Shown: piece after piece, positions 28,049 to 38,740 of the stretch | How positions within the stretch are numbered: the first letter of the stretch is position 1 | Layout: every line of letters starts with the position of its first letter | The notes under the pieces: generated by a model | Told to the model about the DNA's origin: nothing | The model's input: the letters and a program-made list of their open reading frames with translations, nothing else | Databases searched by the model: none | Program-made: the position numbers and the translations under genes | Origin: an uncultured Aquimarina sp. | Lineage (GTDB): Bacteria; Bacteroidota; Bacteroidia; Flavobacteriales; Flavobacteriaceae | Reading direction: 5' to 3' | DNA: 64,000 bases | NCBI RefSeq assembly: GCF_947492965.1 | Contig: NZ_CANLOZ010000001.1 | Span: 186,001 to 250,000 of the forward strand

Positions 28049-28363
28049 TTAAGCACACATCTTTAATTCATATAGATAATTTTTAACCTCTATAAACATT
28101 GCTTGTTTGCTGTAAAAACTATCAATTCCTTTTGAAGAATGATAACCGAAGGCGTAATTCATAGAAAACTCCTCTATGTCTATTAATTCTGGATGATTCT
28201 TATAATTTTCTATTTCTTCGGAAAACTGTTGTTTTAAACTTTTAAAATTTATAACATATAATTTAGTAGTATCTAAGTCTTCTATAAGTTGGTAAACATT
28301 TTTGCTGATTTTTTTTGCTGACTTCCACGATCCTTCTAAAAAACTAAATTCTTCTCTTTTCAT
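28049..28363 (-). CDS. Hypothetical protein (104 aa)
   Basis: I do not recognise this 104-residue protein. It has no signal peptide or membrane helix and is rich in Lys, Glu and aromatic residues. It contains predicted alpha helices (KSAKKISKNVYQLIEDL, LKQQFSEEIENYKNH, KQAMFIEVKNYLYELK). It is downstream of mfd on the same strand, separated by 155 bases that include a weak hairpin near 28452-28470 (TGTCG...CGACA), so it probably has its own promoter. Confidence 0.5.
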   Translation of the reverse strand: MKREEFSFLEGSWKSAKKISKNVYQLIEDLDTTKLYVINFKSLKQQFSEEIENYKNHPELIDIEEFSMNYAFGYHSSKGIDSFYSKQAMFIEVKNYLYELKMCA

Positions 28364-28518
28364 AATCTTTCAAGTTGGTTAAATTATTATAAGACTAAAT
28401 TAGAAATTAAAAGAGTATTGTTTCGTTCGTTAAAGACAAGATACAACAAAAGTGTCGATGAAACGACATTTTTTATCGATAAAATGAATTATATGAAGCT
28501 AAATGTTATTTTTTACGT

Positions 28519-31500
28519 TTATGAGTCTTCTTTATCTTTTAAAATGTATTGAAGTGGTTGTAGTACTTTTAATGCCTTGTCTATAGAATTAATATGATCG
28601 AAGGTTAGTAGTAATCGTAGTCCATTTCTTGTGTTTTTTTCTTTCATCTTACACTTAGTAGGATTTTTTTGTACAAATTGAAGTACTTGGCTAAATGCAG
28701 GACTTTGATAGAAACTAGATTGTTGATCACTAATAAAATATCCAATCAATTTATTTTGTTTCATAATCACTTTCTCAATTCCGATACTTGTAGCAATCCA
28801 CTTAATACGTACCGAATTCAAAAGATCAGTGGCTTGATCTGGTAATTCTCCAAAACGATCTATAAGTCGTTTTTCATAAGCTTGTAGTCCTTCTTCATCT
28901 TTGATCTCATTAAGCTCTTTATATAAGTTAAGACGTTCTGTAATATTATTAATATAACTATCAGGAAACAACAATTCGAAGTCTGTATCGATTTGGGTAT
29001 CTTTTAGATAGACTTTTTCTTTGGAGGTGTCCTCATATAATTCTGCGAACTCATTTTCTTTGAGCTCCTCGATAGCCTCATTTAATATTTTTTGATAGGT
29101 GTCAAATCCAATTTCATTAATAAAACCACTTTGTTCTCCACCTAATAAATCTCCTGCGCCTCTTATTTCTAAATCTTTCATTGCAATATTAAATCCGCTA
29201 CCTAACTCGGAGAATTGTTCTAATGCAGTAATTCTTTTTCTTGCATCATCGGTCATTGCAGAATACGGAGGAGTAATAAAGTAACAAAAGGCTTTCTTAT
29301 TACTTCTACCTACACGACCACGCATTTGATGTAAATCAGAAAGCCCAAAATTATTGGCGTTATTGATAAAAATAGTATTGGCATTAGGTACATCCAATCC
29401 ACTTTCTACAATAGTAGTAGAAATTAATACGTCGAATTCTCCATTCATAAAAGAAAGCATGAGACTTTCTAGTTTTTTACCATCCATTTGTCCGTGTCCA
29501 ACAGCCACCTTAGCATCAGGTACTAAACGTTGTACCATTCCGGCTACTTCTTTAATATTTTCTATTCTATTATGAATAAAATATACTTGTCCTCCTCGTT
29601 GTATTTCATAACTAACGGCATCTCTGATGCTTTCTTCATTAAACCGAATAACATTGGTCTCTATTGGGTAACGATTTGGTGGAGGAGTAGTAATGGTCGA
29701 AAGATCTCTCGCCGCCATTAAACTAAATTGCAATGTTCTTGGAATAGGAGTTGCCGTTAAGGTTAATGTATCTACATTTTCTTTAATAGTTTTTAGTTTA
29801 TCCTTTACCGATACACCAAACTTTTGTTCTTCATCGATAACTAACAATCCAAGATCTTTAAATTTTACATTTTTATTTACTAGTTGATGCGTTCCAATAA
29901 TGATATCTACTTTACCATTGGCTAGGTCTTCTAGGGTTTCTCGTTTTTGTTTAGCAGTTCTAAAACGATTCACATAATCGACAACAACTGGAAAATCTTT
30001 AAGTCGTTCTCTAAAGGTTTTTGCATGCTGAAAAGCAAGGATGGTTGTGGGTACAAGTACCGCAACTTGTTTTCCATTATCTACTGCTTTAAAAGCAGCT
30101 CTTATCGCCACTTCTGTTTTACCAAAACCAACATCGCCACATATCAGACGATCCATAGGTCTTTCGCTTTCCATATCAGCTTTTACTGCTTCTGTTGCGG
30201 TGCTTTGATCTGGAGTATCCTCATAGATAAAGGAAGCTTCTAATTCATGTTGCAAATAACTATCAGGGGCATACTGAAATCCTTTTTGTAGTTTTCTTTT
30301 TGCATATAATTGAATTAAATTAAATGCTATATGTTTTACTCTGGCTTTTGTTTTTTGTTTTAGCGTTTTCCAAGCTTTAGAACCTAATTTGTAGATCTGT
30401 GGAGCTTTGCCGTCTTTACCATTAAATTTCGAAATTTTATGAAGGGAATGGATACTAAGATATAGGACATCACGCTCTCCATAAATGAGTTTGATGGCTT
30501 CTTGTTTTTTACCTTCAACGTCTATTTTTTGTAAACCACCAAATTTTCCAATTCCATGATCAATATGGGTTACATAATCTCCAACTTCGAGATTGGTAAG
30601 TTCTTTTAGCGTAATCGCTTGCTTTTTGGCGTACCCACTTTTAAGATTGAATTTGTGATAACGCTCAAAAATTTGATGATCTGTATAACAAATAATTTTT
30701 TGATCATGGTCTATAAAACCTTGATATGCAGAAAATACTACAGTTTCATATTGTTTAACGTCTAAATCAGCATCATCAAAAATATCATGGAAACGTTTTG
30801 CCTGTTGTTCGCTAACACAAAAGATATAGTTTTTATAACCCGCTTCATGATTTTCATTCAGGTTTTCAATTAATAAATTGAATTGCTTATTAAATGAGGG
30901 CTGAGGTTTTGTATTGTATTTTATAGCATAATCAGCTTTGGTAAAAGGTCGATTGCCAATTTCTACTAATGTAAAATCTAAAAGTTGTTTTTTGATAATT
31001 TCAGAAGAAGTAAATAGTTCTTCTGGAGTTGCATGTTTGATATCTTCTGATAATGTTTTAAAGGCCTCTTTAGCTTTTTCATAATTTTTGTCAATTCTTG
31101 AAGATAGTAGATCAATATCTTTGACAAAGATTACTGTTTTAGAAGCTATATATTTTAAGAAACTTTCACGAGTTTCTTGTATGGCTTTATTCTCTACATT
31201 GGGAATAATAGTGATTTTCTTAATTTGATCGGTAGACAATTGTGTTTCTACATCAAAAGTTCTAATACTATCTACTTCATCACCAAAAAATTCTATACGA
31301 TAAGGTTCATCATTACTAAATGAAAAAACATCTACAATTCCACCACGAACCGAAAACTCTCCGGGTTCTGTTACAAAATCGACTCTTTGGAATTGATATT
31401 CGAATAACACTTCATTTACAAAATCCAATGACAATGTATCGCCAATCGAAATTTTTAGCGTGTTCTTTTCTAGTTCTTTTCTGGTTACTACTTTTTCGAA

Positions 31501-31884
31501 TAAAGCATCTGGGTATGTAACAATTAGAGCAGGTTTTTTTCTGGAGTTAATTCTATTTAATACTTCGGCTCTAAGCAACACATTCGCATTATCAGTTTCT
31601 TCGATCTGATAAGGACGTCGATAACTTCCGGGATAAAAAAGTACATTTTTATCTCCCAACAATTGTTCTAAATCATTAAGGTAGTAGGCAGCTTCTTCTT
31701 TATCATTAAAAATGCATAAGAAAGGTTTTTCACTTTTGTGAAAAGCATCTTCTATGGTAAAGGATAATGATGACCCAACAAGACCTTGAATGTGTGTTTT
31801 ACTTTCAGACTGGGCAATAGCAGTTCCCAGTTTCTGCAATTGCGGAGACTGTGCAAAAGTTTGCGAGATAGCTGTTTTACTCAC
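28519..31884 (-). CDS. mfd: Transcription-repair coupling factor
   Basis: A 1121-residue protein that removes stalled RNA polymerase at DNA lesions and recruits UvrA. Domains in order: UvrB-like N-terminal module (about 1-340), RNA-polymerase interacting domain (about 440-500, GDYVTHIDHGIGKFGGL), the RecG-like translocase with Walker A GDVGFGKT (about 582-589) and DEEQ box (LLVIDEEQKFG), helicase motif VI region (QMRGRVGRS) and the C-terminal TRCF domain (about 960-1080). Length is normal. Confidence 0.97.
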   Translation of the reverse strand: MSKTAISQTFAQSPQLQKLGTAIAQSESKTHIQGLVGSSLSFTIEDAFHKSEKPFLCIFNDKEEAAYYLNDLEQLLGDKNVLFYPGSYRRPYQIEETDNANVLLRAEVLNRINSRKKPALIVTYPDALFEKVVTRKELEKNTLKISIGDTLSLDFVNEVLFEYQFQRVDFVTEPGEFSVRGGIVDVFSFSNDEPYRIEFFGDEVDSIRTFDVETQLSTDQIKKITIIPNVENKAIQETRESFLKYIASKTVIFVKDIDLLSSRIDKNYEKAKEAFKTLSEDIKHATPEELFTSSEIIKKQLLDFTLVEIGNRPFTKADYAIKYNTKPQPSFNKQFNLLIENLNENHEAGYKNYIFCVSEQQAKRFHDIFDDADLDVKQYETVVFSAYQGFIDHDQKIICYTDHQIFERYHKFNLKSGYAKKQAITLKELTNLEVGDYVTHIDHGIGKFGGLQKIDVEGKKQEAIKLIYGERDVLYLSIHSLHKISKFNGKDGKAPQIYKLGSKAWKTLKQKTKARVKHIAFNLIQLYAKRKLQKGFQYAPDSYLQHELEASFIYEDTPDQSTATEAVKADMESERPMDRLICGDVGFGKTEVAIRAAFKAVDNGKQVAVLVPTTILAFQHAKTFRERLKDFPVVVDYVNRFRTAKQKRETLEDLANGKVDIIIGTHQLVNKNVKFKDLGLLVIDEEQKFGVSVKDKLKTIKENVDTLTLTATPIPRTLQFSLMAARDLSTITTPPPNRYPIETNVIRFNEESIRDAVSYEIQRGGQVYFIHNRIENIKEVAGMVQRLVPDAKVAVGHGQMDGKKLESLMLSFMNGEFDVLISTTIVESGLDVPNANTIFINNANNFGLSDLHQMRGRVGRSNKKAFCYFITPPYSAMTDDARKRITALEQFSELGSGFNIAMKDLEIRGAGDLLGGEQSGFINEIGFDTYQKILNEAIEELKENEFAELYEDTSKEKVYLKDTQIDTDFELLFPDSYINNITERLNLYKELNEIKDEEGLQAYEKRLIDRFGELPDQATDLLNSVRIKWIATSIGIEKVIMKQNKLIGYFISDQQSSFYQSPAFSQVLQFVQKNPTKCKMKEKNTRNGLRLLLTFDHINSIDKALKVLQPLQYILKDKEDS

Positions 31885-31902
31885 GTAGCAAATATTTTAA
31901 AG

Positions 31903-31933
31903 CAAATATAATAGCTACATAGTTGTATCCAAA
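31903..31933 (-). promoter_or_regulatory. mfd promoter
   Basis: On the minus strand TTTG (31930-31933), a 19-base spacer and TATATTTG (31903-31910) match the Bacteroidota sigma-70 consensus exactly. The -7 element ends 18 bases before the mfd ATG, so the leader is very short. Confidence 0.75.
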
Positions 31934-31946
31934 AAATATAGCTGAT

Positions 31947-33092
31947 TTATAAGGAAAACTGAGATAACAATTTTTCAAAATCCTTTTCAGAATTATATAC
32001 ATTACAAGATACTCGTATGGCATTTCCTCTGTAGGAAACAAAAATTTGTTCTTTTTTTAGATTAGCTTTTATCTTTTCTAAACTCAAATGCTCCGGAAGA
32101 TATATGCCAAATAAGTGATGTGCTCTATAGTGATCTTCTTCTATAAAACAATCTAGGGCTTTAAGTTTATCAATAGTTGCTTTAGAAATGTTTTTAGTGT
32201 ACTCCTGAATATTTTTAGGTTGCCATTCGATCAGTTGTTCGATGGCTTTCGTAAGCATTGGAGTTAATATAAAATTGCTAGATTCTCCAACGGAATATCT
32301 GGCTGCTTTTTCTTTATACCGATCTTGATAATTAGTCAGTCCAGAAAAATCTTCACTATTATGTCTGTTCATCCAATTGTGCTCTATAGGCGTTCCATTG
32401 CTAAAAGCATCACTGTAATATGCCATTCCAATGGAATAAGGACCTAATAACCATTTGTATCCTCCACAAATTAGGGCATCCGGTTGTATCTCTTCTACAG
32501 AAAATGGCAATGCACCAATACTTTGCGTTCCATCAATGACCATCATAGCATTTACAGCTATTGTCTTTTCTCTAATCGCTTGGAGATCAAACAAAGTGCC
32601 ATCTGCCCAATGCACATGTGGTAAAGCAATTACAGCTGTGTTTTTCGAAATAGCATCTAAAATAGATTGATTCCATTTTTTACCACGATTGTTAAATTCT
32701 TTAGGAGGATATACAATTTTTATAAGTGCATTATTCTTTTTAGCTACTTCTTGCCAGATATAAACATTACTAGGAAACTGTTCATCTACCAAAATGATTT
32801 CATCTCCTTTTTGTAGTGGAACATTATTCGCAGCATTCGCGATTCCGTAGGATACAGAAGGTATGATTGCGGTATTATGATGGTCTGGTGCATTGATTAA
32901 CGATGCGAAACGTTTTTTTAAAACTTCTCTTTGGCTAAAAAAATCTTCAGGTAAAATTTCATAAGGTTGTGCTTTTCTTTGCACAGCAGAAATACCAATA
33001 TCTGTTACCGATTTTAATTGTGGAGACATATACGCTCCGTTGAGATAAGTTATTTCTTCAGAAAGATCAAAAAGATGTTGTTGGTTTTGCAT
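31947..33092 (-). CDS. Class V aminotransferase (PLP-dependent)
   Basis: A 381-residue fold-type I PLP enzyme related to kynureninase, cysteine desulfurase and isopenicillin-N epimerase. Seen: substrate/PLP loop IIPSVSYGIANA (about 77-88), the HVHWADGTLFDL segment, DGTQSIGALPF with the PLP Asp (D187) and Schiff-base lysine K213 in GGYKWLLGP. The substrate is not clear: it lacks diagnostic NifS/SufS cysteine loops. Its stop lies about 62 bases from the mfd start; it seems transcribed separately because mfd has its own promoter. Confidence 0.85.
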   Translation of the reverse strand: MQNQQHLFDLSEEITYLNGAYMSPQLKSVTDIGISAVQRKAQPYEILPEDFFSQREVLKKRFASLINAPDHHNTAIIPSVSYGIANAANNVPLQKGDEIILVDEQFPSNVYIWQEVAKKNNALIKIVYPPKEFNNRGKKWNQSILDAISKNTAVIALPHVHWADGTLFDLQAIREKTIAVNAMMVIDGTQSIGALPFSVEEIQPDALICGGYKWLLGPYSIGMAYYSDAFSNGTPIEHNWMNRHNSEDFSGLTNYQDRYKEKAARYSVGESSNFILTPMLTKAIEQLIEWQPKNIQEYTKNISKATIDKLKALDCFIEEDHYRAHHLFGIYLPEHLSLEKIKANLKKEQIFVSYRGNAIRVSCNVYNSEKDFEKLLSQFSL

Positions 33093-33235
33093 GGTTTATG
33101 ATAGAAGTTATGTCTTATAGAAAGTAAAGTAAAGGTTTAAATTGATTAAGACTTTTATGCTAAGAATACTTTAACTTTTGCTAGGGTCATTTTTTTAAAA
33201 TTAAGCTTAGCTTGCGAATCAAATATCAAATTTTT

Positions 33236-35611
33236 ATGTCAAGAATAACAGTTCTAAGTTTTCTTTTATTTGCGAATTTGCTCTTTTCTCAAAAGGTAAT
33301 ACAGGGAAAAGTTGTTGATTTTAATACCAATGAACCACTGGCTTTTGCAACCATAATTCTTGCTGATGATACTACTAAAGGTACCATTGCAGATATTAAT
33401 GGTGATTTCTTTTTTAGCGTTAGTGATCAGCTTACAAAATTAAAATGTAGTTTTATTGGTTATCAAGAAAAAATCATAAGTATAACCGATACTGAGTTTG
33501 TGAAAATTGAATTGGTTCCCAAAGAAAATCAATTAGATCAAGTTGTTATTTCTTCGTCAGAAAATCCAGCAAATAGGATCATTCGAAAAGTAATTGAAAA
33601 CAAAAAGATCAACGATCCTGAAAAATTGCGATCATTTACATACAAATCTTATAATAAAATTGTTGCTGATCTAGCTTCAAAAGCCCATAAAGATTCTGTG
33701 CTTTTGTTAAAAAGTTTAAAGGGTGGTCATGTAGCACTTATGGAAAGCGTAACAGAAAGAAAGTTTTTAAAGCCTAATTTTAGTAATGAAAAAATTATTG
33801 GAACAAGAGTTTCAGGTTTTAAAAATCCCCAATTTGCATCTTTAGCAACAGATATACAACCATTTTCTTTTTATGGAAACACTATCTCACTTTTTGAGAT
33901 TAATTATTTAAATCCAATAGCATCAGGAAGTTTAAAAAAATATAAGTTTTTTCTAGAAAAAAGCATTCTTAATAAGAAGGATACAACGCATATTATTTCT
34001 TTTGAACCGAAACCCAATAAAAACTTTCAAGGTCTAAAGGGTGTTATTTACATTAATACAAACAAGTATGCAATTCAAAATATCATAGCATCACCCTATG
34101 AAAAAGGAAAGATTGATCTGAAAATCCAACAAAAGTATCAATTGCTTAATGATTCTGTTTGGTTTCCAGAGCAATTAAACTATAAATTATATCTGCCTGA
34201 TTACCCAGATAAAAAGAATAATTTAGTTATGGATGGTAAAAGTTATATCTATGATATTTCCCTTTATAAACGTTTACAAAAAAAGGAGTTTCCATTAGAA
34301 GTTGTTTCTATAACTAGTGATGCTACCAAAAAAGATAGTGTTTTTTGGGATTCAAATCGAAATAAGGCACTAAACAAAAGAGAAAAAATTACATATAGAG
34401 TATTAGACAGTTTGGGTGAAAAATTAAACTTCGAAAGGTATTTAGAGCTTTCTGAAAGTTTAATTGACGGTAAGATTCCAATTGGACCTATTGATCTTGA
34501 ATTAGATAAAACATTTGGATTTAATAAGTTTGAAGGTTTTAGGCTAGGTACTGGTCTGTATACAAATAAAATGTTTCATAGTCGTTTTGGTTTTGGAGGT
34601 TTTATTGGGTATGGTTTTGATGATAAGGATTGGAAATACGGAGGTGAAGTCAGCTATTTGGTATCAAAAAAGAAGGACTTTTCTATAAAATATAGTTATC
34701 AGAACGATCTAATAGAAGTTGGAAGTTATGGAAAAGTAAAGAGAGATTTGGAGGTTGCGAATTTTAGAAATTATATAGGGTTTACTTACGATAAAGTAAG
34801 AAGACATTCATTAGACATTCAATTTAGGAGTTTAAAATATCTCACAACAAATATCTCCTTTCAGCAATCATTAGTATCTCCGAGATATGATTCTGAATTT
34901 ATTATGGATCAAACAAGTCTCAGAGATTACACAAATACAAATCTTACGATTCATTTACGATATGGATATAAAGAGAAAATTGTAAACTCATTTAACCGAA
35001 GATTTGTAATGGGTAGTAATTATCCAATAATTGGAATATACTATGATAGAGGATTTAGTGGTATTTTAGACAGTGATTTGGATTACAATAAACTTACTGG
35101 ATACATATCACATTCTTTTACTACTAAAAATTTGGGAACCACAATGTATAAAATAGAAGGAGGATATGTGGATCAAGCGGTACCGTTTGGATTATTGATT
35201 ACTGGTGAAGGAAATTTTGATGGAGATTACCCATTTTTTAGTAAAAATTTATTTCAAACAATGACGCCTTATGAATTTGTTTCCGATAGATATGCACATT
35301 TATTTTTATCCCATAATTTTGAAGGTTTGTTATTTAAAATTGGGAAGTTTCAGCCTGATATTGTGATTCATCAAAATATAGGTTGGGGAGACCTAATTAA
35401 TGATGACAATACATTTACTCCATTTAGCACCATGGAAAATGTTTTTTTAGAAAGTGGTTTGGAATTAAAAAGCTTATTGAAGTTCAACTATTTGAATTTA
35501 GGATATGTAGGTTTTGGTGTAGGTGGTTTCTACAGATATGGGTTTTATTCAAATGAAAATTTTGATGATAATATTGCTTTGAAATTAAATATGAGTTTTA
35601 AGATCAAATAA
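33236..35611 (+). CDS. DUF5686 outer-membrane protein with carboxypeptidase-like N-terminal domain
   Basis: A 791-residue protein starting at ATG 33236; a longer frame would start at TTG 33212. Residues 1-19 are a signal peptide (ending FANLLFSQ). Residues about 20-105 are a CarboxypepD_reg-like domain (GKVVDFNTNEPLAFATIIL ... DINGDFFFSV). The remainder is the DUF5686 region; the C-terminal part has alternating aromatic strands typical of an outer-membrane barrel (residues about 435-791, ending LKLNMSFKIK). Function unknown. Its stop is separated by one base from the stop of convergent pdeM. Confidence 0.8.
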   Translation: MSRITVLSFLLFANLLFSQKVIQGKVVDFNTNEPLAFATIILADDTTKGTIADINGDFFFSVSDQLTKLKCSFIGYQEKIISITDTEFVKIELVPKENQLDQVVISSSENPANRIIRKVIENKKINDPEKLRSFTYKSYNKIVADLASKAHKDSVLLLKSLKGGHVALMESVTERKFLKPNFSNEKIIGTRVSGFKNPQFASLATDIQPFSFYGNTISLFEINYLNPIASGSLKKYKFFLEKSILNKKDTTHIISFEPKPNKNFQGLKGVIYINTNKYAIQNIIASPYEKGKIDLKIQQKYQLLNDSVWFPEQLNYKLYLPDYPDKKNNLVMDGKSYIYDISLYKRLQKKEFPLEVVSITSDATKKDSVFWDSNRNKALNKREKITYRVLDSLGEKLNFERYLELSESLIDGKIPIGPIDLELDKTFGFNKFEGFRLGTGLYTNKMFHSRFGFGGFIGYGFDDKDWKYGGEVSYLVSKKKDFSIKYSYQNDLIEVGSYGKVKRDLEVANFRNYIGFTYDKVRRHSLDIQFRSLKYLTTNISFQQSLVSPRYDSEFIMDQTSLRDYTNTNLTIHLRYGYKEKIVNSFNRRFVMGSNYPIIGIYYDRGFSGILDSDLDYNKLTGYISHSFTTKNLGTTMYKIEGGYVDQAVPFGLLITGEGNFDGDYPFFSKNLFQTMTPYEFVSDRYAHLFLSHNFEGLLFKIGKFQPDIVIHQNIGWGDLINDDNTFTPFSTMENVFLESGLELKSLLKFNYLNLGYVGFGVGGFYRYGFYSNENFDDNIALKLNMSFKIK

Positions 35612-35612
35612 T

Positions 35613-36251
35613 TTATGAATGCACTAAAATAACTTCCTTTTGGGTAATAGCATATATGTTAACTTTTTCTATAGGTTCTAGGATATGAGTACCAGTAAAC
35701 TCTCCAAAAGCAGGCAGTATCAGTTGATGTTCTGTTTGATAAAAACAAGGTAATCGTAAACGCTGCTTGCCTAGACCACCTAGTAGCACTCCAGGATGAA
35801 TATGCCCGCAAAAATTATAATGACCATCTCTTTCCTCTGGATGATGACTTAAGAGGAAATTATCTATCAGTATTTCTGAAGCTACTTTTATACCAATTTT
35901 CTCATATTTAAATGGAGAAATAATATCATGGTTACCAACAACAAGAACAAATTCTATGGTAGATCTTTGAGAAATCCAGGCTTCGAAGACATCCCATTCG
36001 TTATTCAAGTAACTATGAAAAAGATCTCCTAGAAAACAGATATGTGAAGGATTAAATACGTTTATAACATGATCTAATTGTTGAAAGTTTTTTTGGATTG
36101 CATTTTGTGGAACGGCACTACCATGCTTTCTAAAATGCGATACTTTACCAAGATGAAGATCTGCAATCAAAAGCATATTTCTTTCTTCCCAAAATATAAC
36201 TCCAGAAGGATGTAAAATAAATGATTGATGTCGTATTTGTATTTTTTCCAA
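35613..36251 (-). CDS. pdeM: Ligase-associated DNA damage response endonuclease PdeM
   Basis: A 212-residue metallophosphoesterase with the five family motifs: DLHLGK, FLGDLFHS, VVGNHD, SHHPEE and CGHIHPG. It is the last gene of the ligase-associated repair operon, 26 bases after the helicase. In this set it is assigned as a nuclease acting with the ligase and helicase; the substrate is inferred from the family. It overlaps no neighbour but ends 1 base from the DUF5686 stop. Confidence 0.92.
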   Translation of the reverse strand: MEKIQIRHQSFILHPSGVIFWEERNMLLIADLHLGKVSHFRKHGSAVPQNAIQKNFQQLDHVINVFNPSHICFLGDLFHSYLNNEWDVFEAWISQRSTIEFVLVVGNHDIISPFKYEKIGIKVASEILIDNFLLSHHPEERDGHYNFCGHIHPGVLLGGLGKQRLRLPCFYQTEHQLILPAFGEFTGTHILEPIEKVNIYAITQKEVILVHS

Positions 36252-36277
36252 TTTCTAAAGGAATACTAATGAGTTTA

Positions 36278-38740
36278 TTATTTCTTAGATAACAAAGCTA
36301 CCATCTTTTTGATACGATCTTCTAATTTTTCACTAGACATTTTTTCACGAAGTCGATCTGTAATAATTGGAAAAGAAAGAGGAGTTGCTTTTTTACAGGA
36401 TTTCCAGACGATTTTTTGCTGCTCAATTCTTTCTAATGCTTGTTGTAAACGTCCTTCTTCCAACTGATGTTCGAAGGTTTCTATAAAAGCCTGTTGGTAT
36501 AGAAGATTGTCTGATTCAAAATCTCTAAAAACATTAAATAATAACTGAGAACTGGATTGCAGATGCTTGTTTTTGAGCATTTTTTCTGGATATCCTGTAA
36601 ATACCATCCCAGAGATCACAGCAATGTCTCTAAATTTTCTTCTAGCCATTTCTGTAGCATTTAAGCTTTTCTGAAGATCGCTATGCATATATTCTTTGGT
36701 AAAAAGATCATTATCGATCACTTGCTGCATATCTATTTCCTGATCTGATAATAACTCAAAACCATAGTCATTAAAAGCTATGGAGAAAGAAATGGGGGAT
36801 AAGAGGCTAATACGATAGGCTAATAAACTTCCTAAAGCTTCATGAACAAATCTTCCTTCAAAAGGATAAAAAATTGCATGATACCCTTCTTTAGTTTTAA
36901 AGGTTTCTATTAAAAACTCTTCTGGACCAGGAATGATACTTTCTTCTTCTTGCTTTTTAAATATGTGAGATAATGCGATTAATTCTGGAGACTTTTTTTC
37001 TTCGTTAGTAGCCTTGTATAATTCATTACGAAGCAATTCAGACATTTGAGAAGTAAGTGTTAATCTTCCTCCCATCCAGCTTGGGACTTTAGAGGTTCTT
37101 TTAGAAGATTTTCGAACCAATACTTTCATTTCCTTAATCCGAACAAGTTCGAGGTTTCTACCAGCAAAGGTAAATACATCACCTGGTTTCAATTTAGAGA
37201 TAAACCACTCTTCAATACTACCAATATAACCACCTTTAAGGTACTTCACAGTTAGAACTGCATCGCTTACAATAGTTCCAATCTGAAGGCGATGACGCAT
37301 GGCGATTCCTCGATTATTAACTTTAAATAATCCATCTTCCAGAATTTCTACTTTTTTGTACTCATCATATTGTTGCAAGCTTTGACTACCGATGGTAATA
37401 AAATTAAGAATCCATTTCCAATCCTCTTCAGAAATTGCCTGATAGCAAAAGGTACTTTTGATTTCTGGGAAAATGGTTGCAGGATGGAAACCATCAGAAA
37501 CAGCCAGTGTGGTAAGATATTGCACGAGTACATCAAAACTATTCAAATAAGGAATACGATCTTCTACTGTATGTTGCTGAACAGCTTGTTGCAAGGCAGA
37601 AGCTTCCACTAGTTCTATAGCATGAGTTGGTAAAAAATAAATCACACTGGTTTTACCAGGTTGATGACCACTGCGACCTGCACGTTGTAAAAAGCGCGCT
37701 ACTCCTTTGGGTCCACCAATTTGAATAATGGTTTCCACCGGAGCAAAGTCCACGCCTAAATCCAGACTAGAAGTACAAACCACGGCTTTTAGTGATTCAT
37801 TTCTAATGGCTTGTTCTACCCATAAACGCGTTTCTTTATTGATACTGCCGTGATGCATGGCCATTTCTCCCGCAAACTCGGGATACTTTTGTAAAATTTT
37901 CTGGAACCATATTTCGCATTGACTCCTTGTGTTGGTAAATAATAAAGTCGTTTTACTCTTTTTAATAATGGGCACTACCTCATCCAATAAGTGAATCCCT
38001 AAATGGCCTCTCCAAGGAAAGGTTTCCATTTCTTTAGGAATAATACTCTGAACTTTAATTTTCTTTTTGATATTTGCTTTTATGAGAATCGAATTCTCTA
38101 ATGCTTCTGATTGATGACCTAATAATACTTCTCTCGCTTGTTCCAGATTACCAATAGTTGCTGAAATTCCCCAAATACGAAGATCTTTTGCAATAGTTTT
38201 AAGTCGAGATAAAGCTAATTCAATTTGTACACCGCGCTTGGTTCCTAACAATTCGTGCCATTCATCGATAACAATAGCACTGCAATTTTTAAAAGTTTTA
38301 TCATATCCTTTGGAAGCAAGCAACAGTTGAAGACTTTCTGGAGTAGTAATTAGTAAATCCGGCATGGACCGTTTTTGGGCTGCTCTTTCTTTTTGTGAAG
38401 TATCACCCGTACGAATTCCTACGGTAAGTTGTGTACCTAAGTCTTCTGCAAATCGTTCTGTGGCTTGCTTGATTTCTTGTGATAATGCTCTTAATGGAGT
38501 AATCCATATGGCTTTTAAACCTTTTTTATGTTTGTTTTTATAATCAGGGTTTTGTTTGATGTAATTGAGAACAATCGGTACCCACAACGCATAAGTTTTT
38601 CCACTACCTGTCGGAGCGTTTAACAATCCATTTTTACCCTGTAAAAATGCTTTCCAACTTTGTTTCTGAAAAGGAAAAGATTTCCATTGCTGTTGTTGAA
38701 ACCAGGATTCTGCTATATGAAAGAGTTCCTTTTGTGTCAT
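36278..38740 (-). CDS. Ligase-associated DNA damage response DEXH-box helicase (Lhr-like)
   Basis: An 820-residue superfamily 2 helicase. Seen: Walker A NAPTGSGKT (K48), DEWH box (VIDEWHELLG), SATIGN, HHGSINKETR, and the motif VI region RFLQRAGRSGHQPG, followed by a large Lhr-type C-terminal domain. It should unwind or remodel DNA or RNA-DNA duplexes at lesions. Its ATG overlaps the ligase stop by 4 bases (ATGA), indicating translational coupling. Confidence 0.93.
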   Translation of the reverse strand: MTQKELFHIAESWFQQQQWKSFPFQKQSWKAFLQGKNGLLNAPTGSGKTYALWVPIVLNYIKQNPDYKNKHKKGLKAIWITPLRALSQEIKQATERFAEDLGTQLTVGIRTGDTSQKERAAQKRSMPDLLITTPESLQLLLASKGYDKTFKNCSAIVIDEWHELLGTKRGVQIELALSRLKTIAKDLRIWGISATIGNLEQAREVLLGHQSEALENSILIKANIKKKIKVQSIIPKEMETFPWRGHLGIHLLDEVVPIIKKSKTTLLFTNTRSQCEIWFQKILQKYPEFAGEMAMHHGSINKETRLWVEQAIRNESLKAVVCTSSLDLGVDFAPVETIIQIGGPKGVARFLQRAGRSGHQPGKTSVIYFLPTHAIELVEASALQQAVQQHTVEDRIPYLNSFDVLVQYLTTLAVSDGFHPATIFPEIKSTFCYQAISEEDWKWILNFITIGSQSLQQYDEYKKVEILEDGLFKVNNRGIAMRHRLQIGTIVSDAVLTVKYLKGGYIGSIEEWFISKLKPGDVFTFAGRNLELVRIKEMKVLVRKSSKRTSKVPSWMGGRLTLTSQMSELLRNELYKATNEEKKSPELIALSHIFKKQEEESIIPGPEEFLIETFKTKEGYHAIFYPFEGRFVHEALGSLLAYRISLLSPISFSIAFNDYGFELLSDQEIDMQQVIDNDLFTKEYMHSDLQKSLNATEMARRKFRDIAVISGMVFTGYPEKMLKNKHLQSSSQLLFNVFRDFESDNLLYQQAFIETFEHQLEEGRLQQALERIEQQKIVWKSCKKATPLSFPIITDRLREKMSSEKLEDRIKKMVALLSKK

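Noticed and set aside
33212..33235. Eight-residue TTG-initiated extension of the DUF5686 protein
   Set aside because: It would disturb the signal peptide; the ATG at 33236 gives a normal one.
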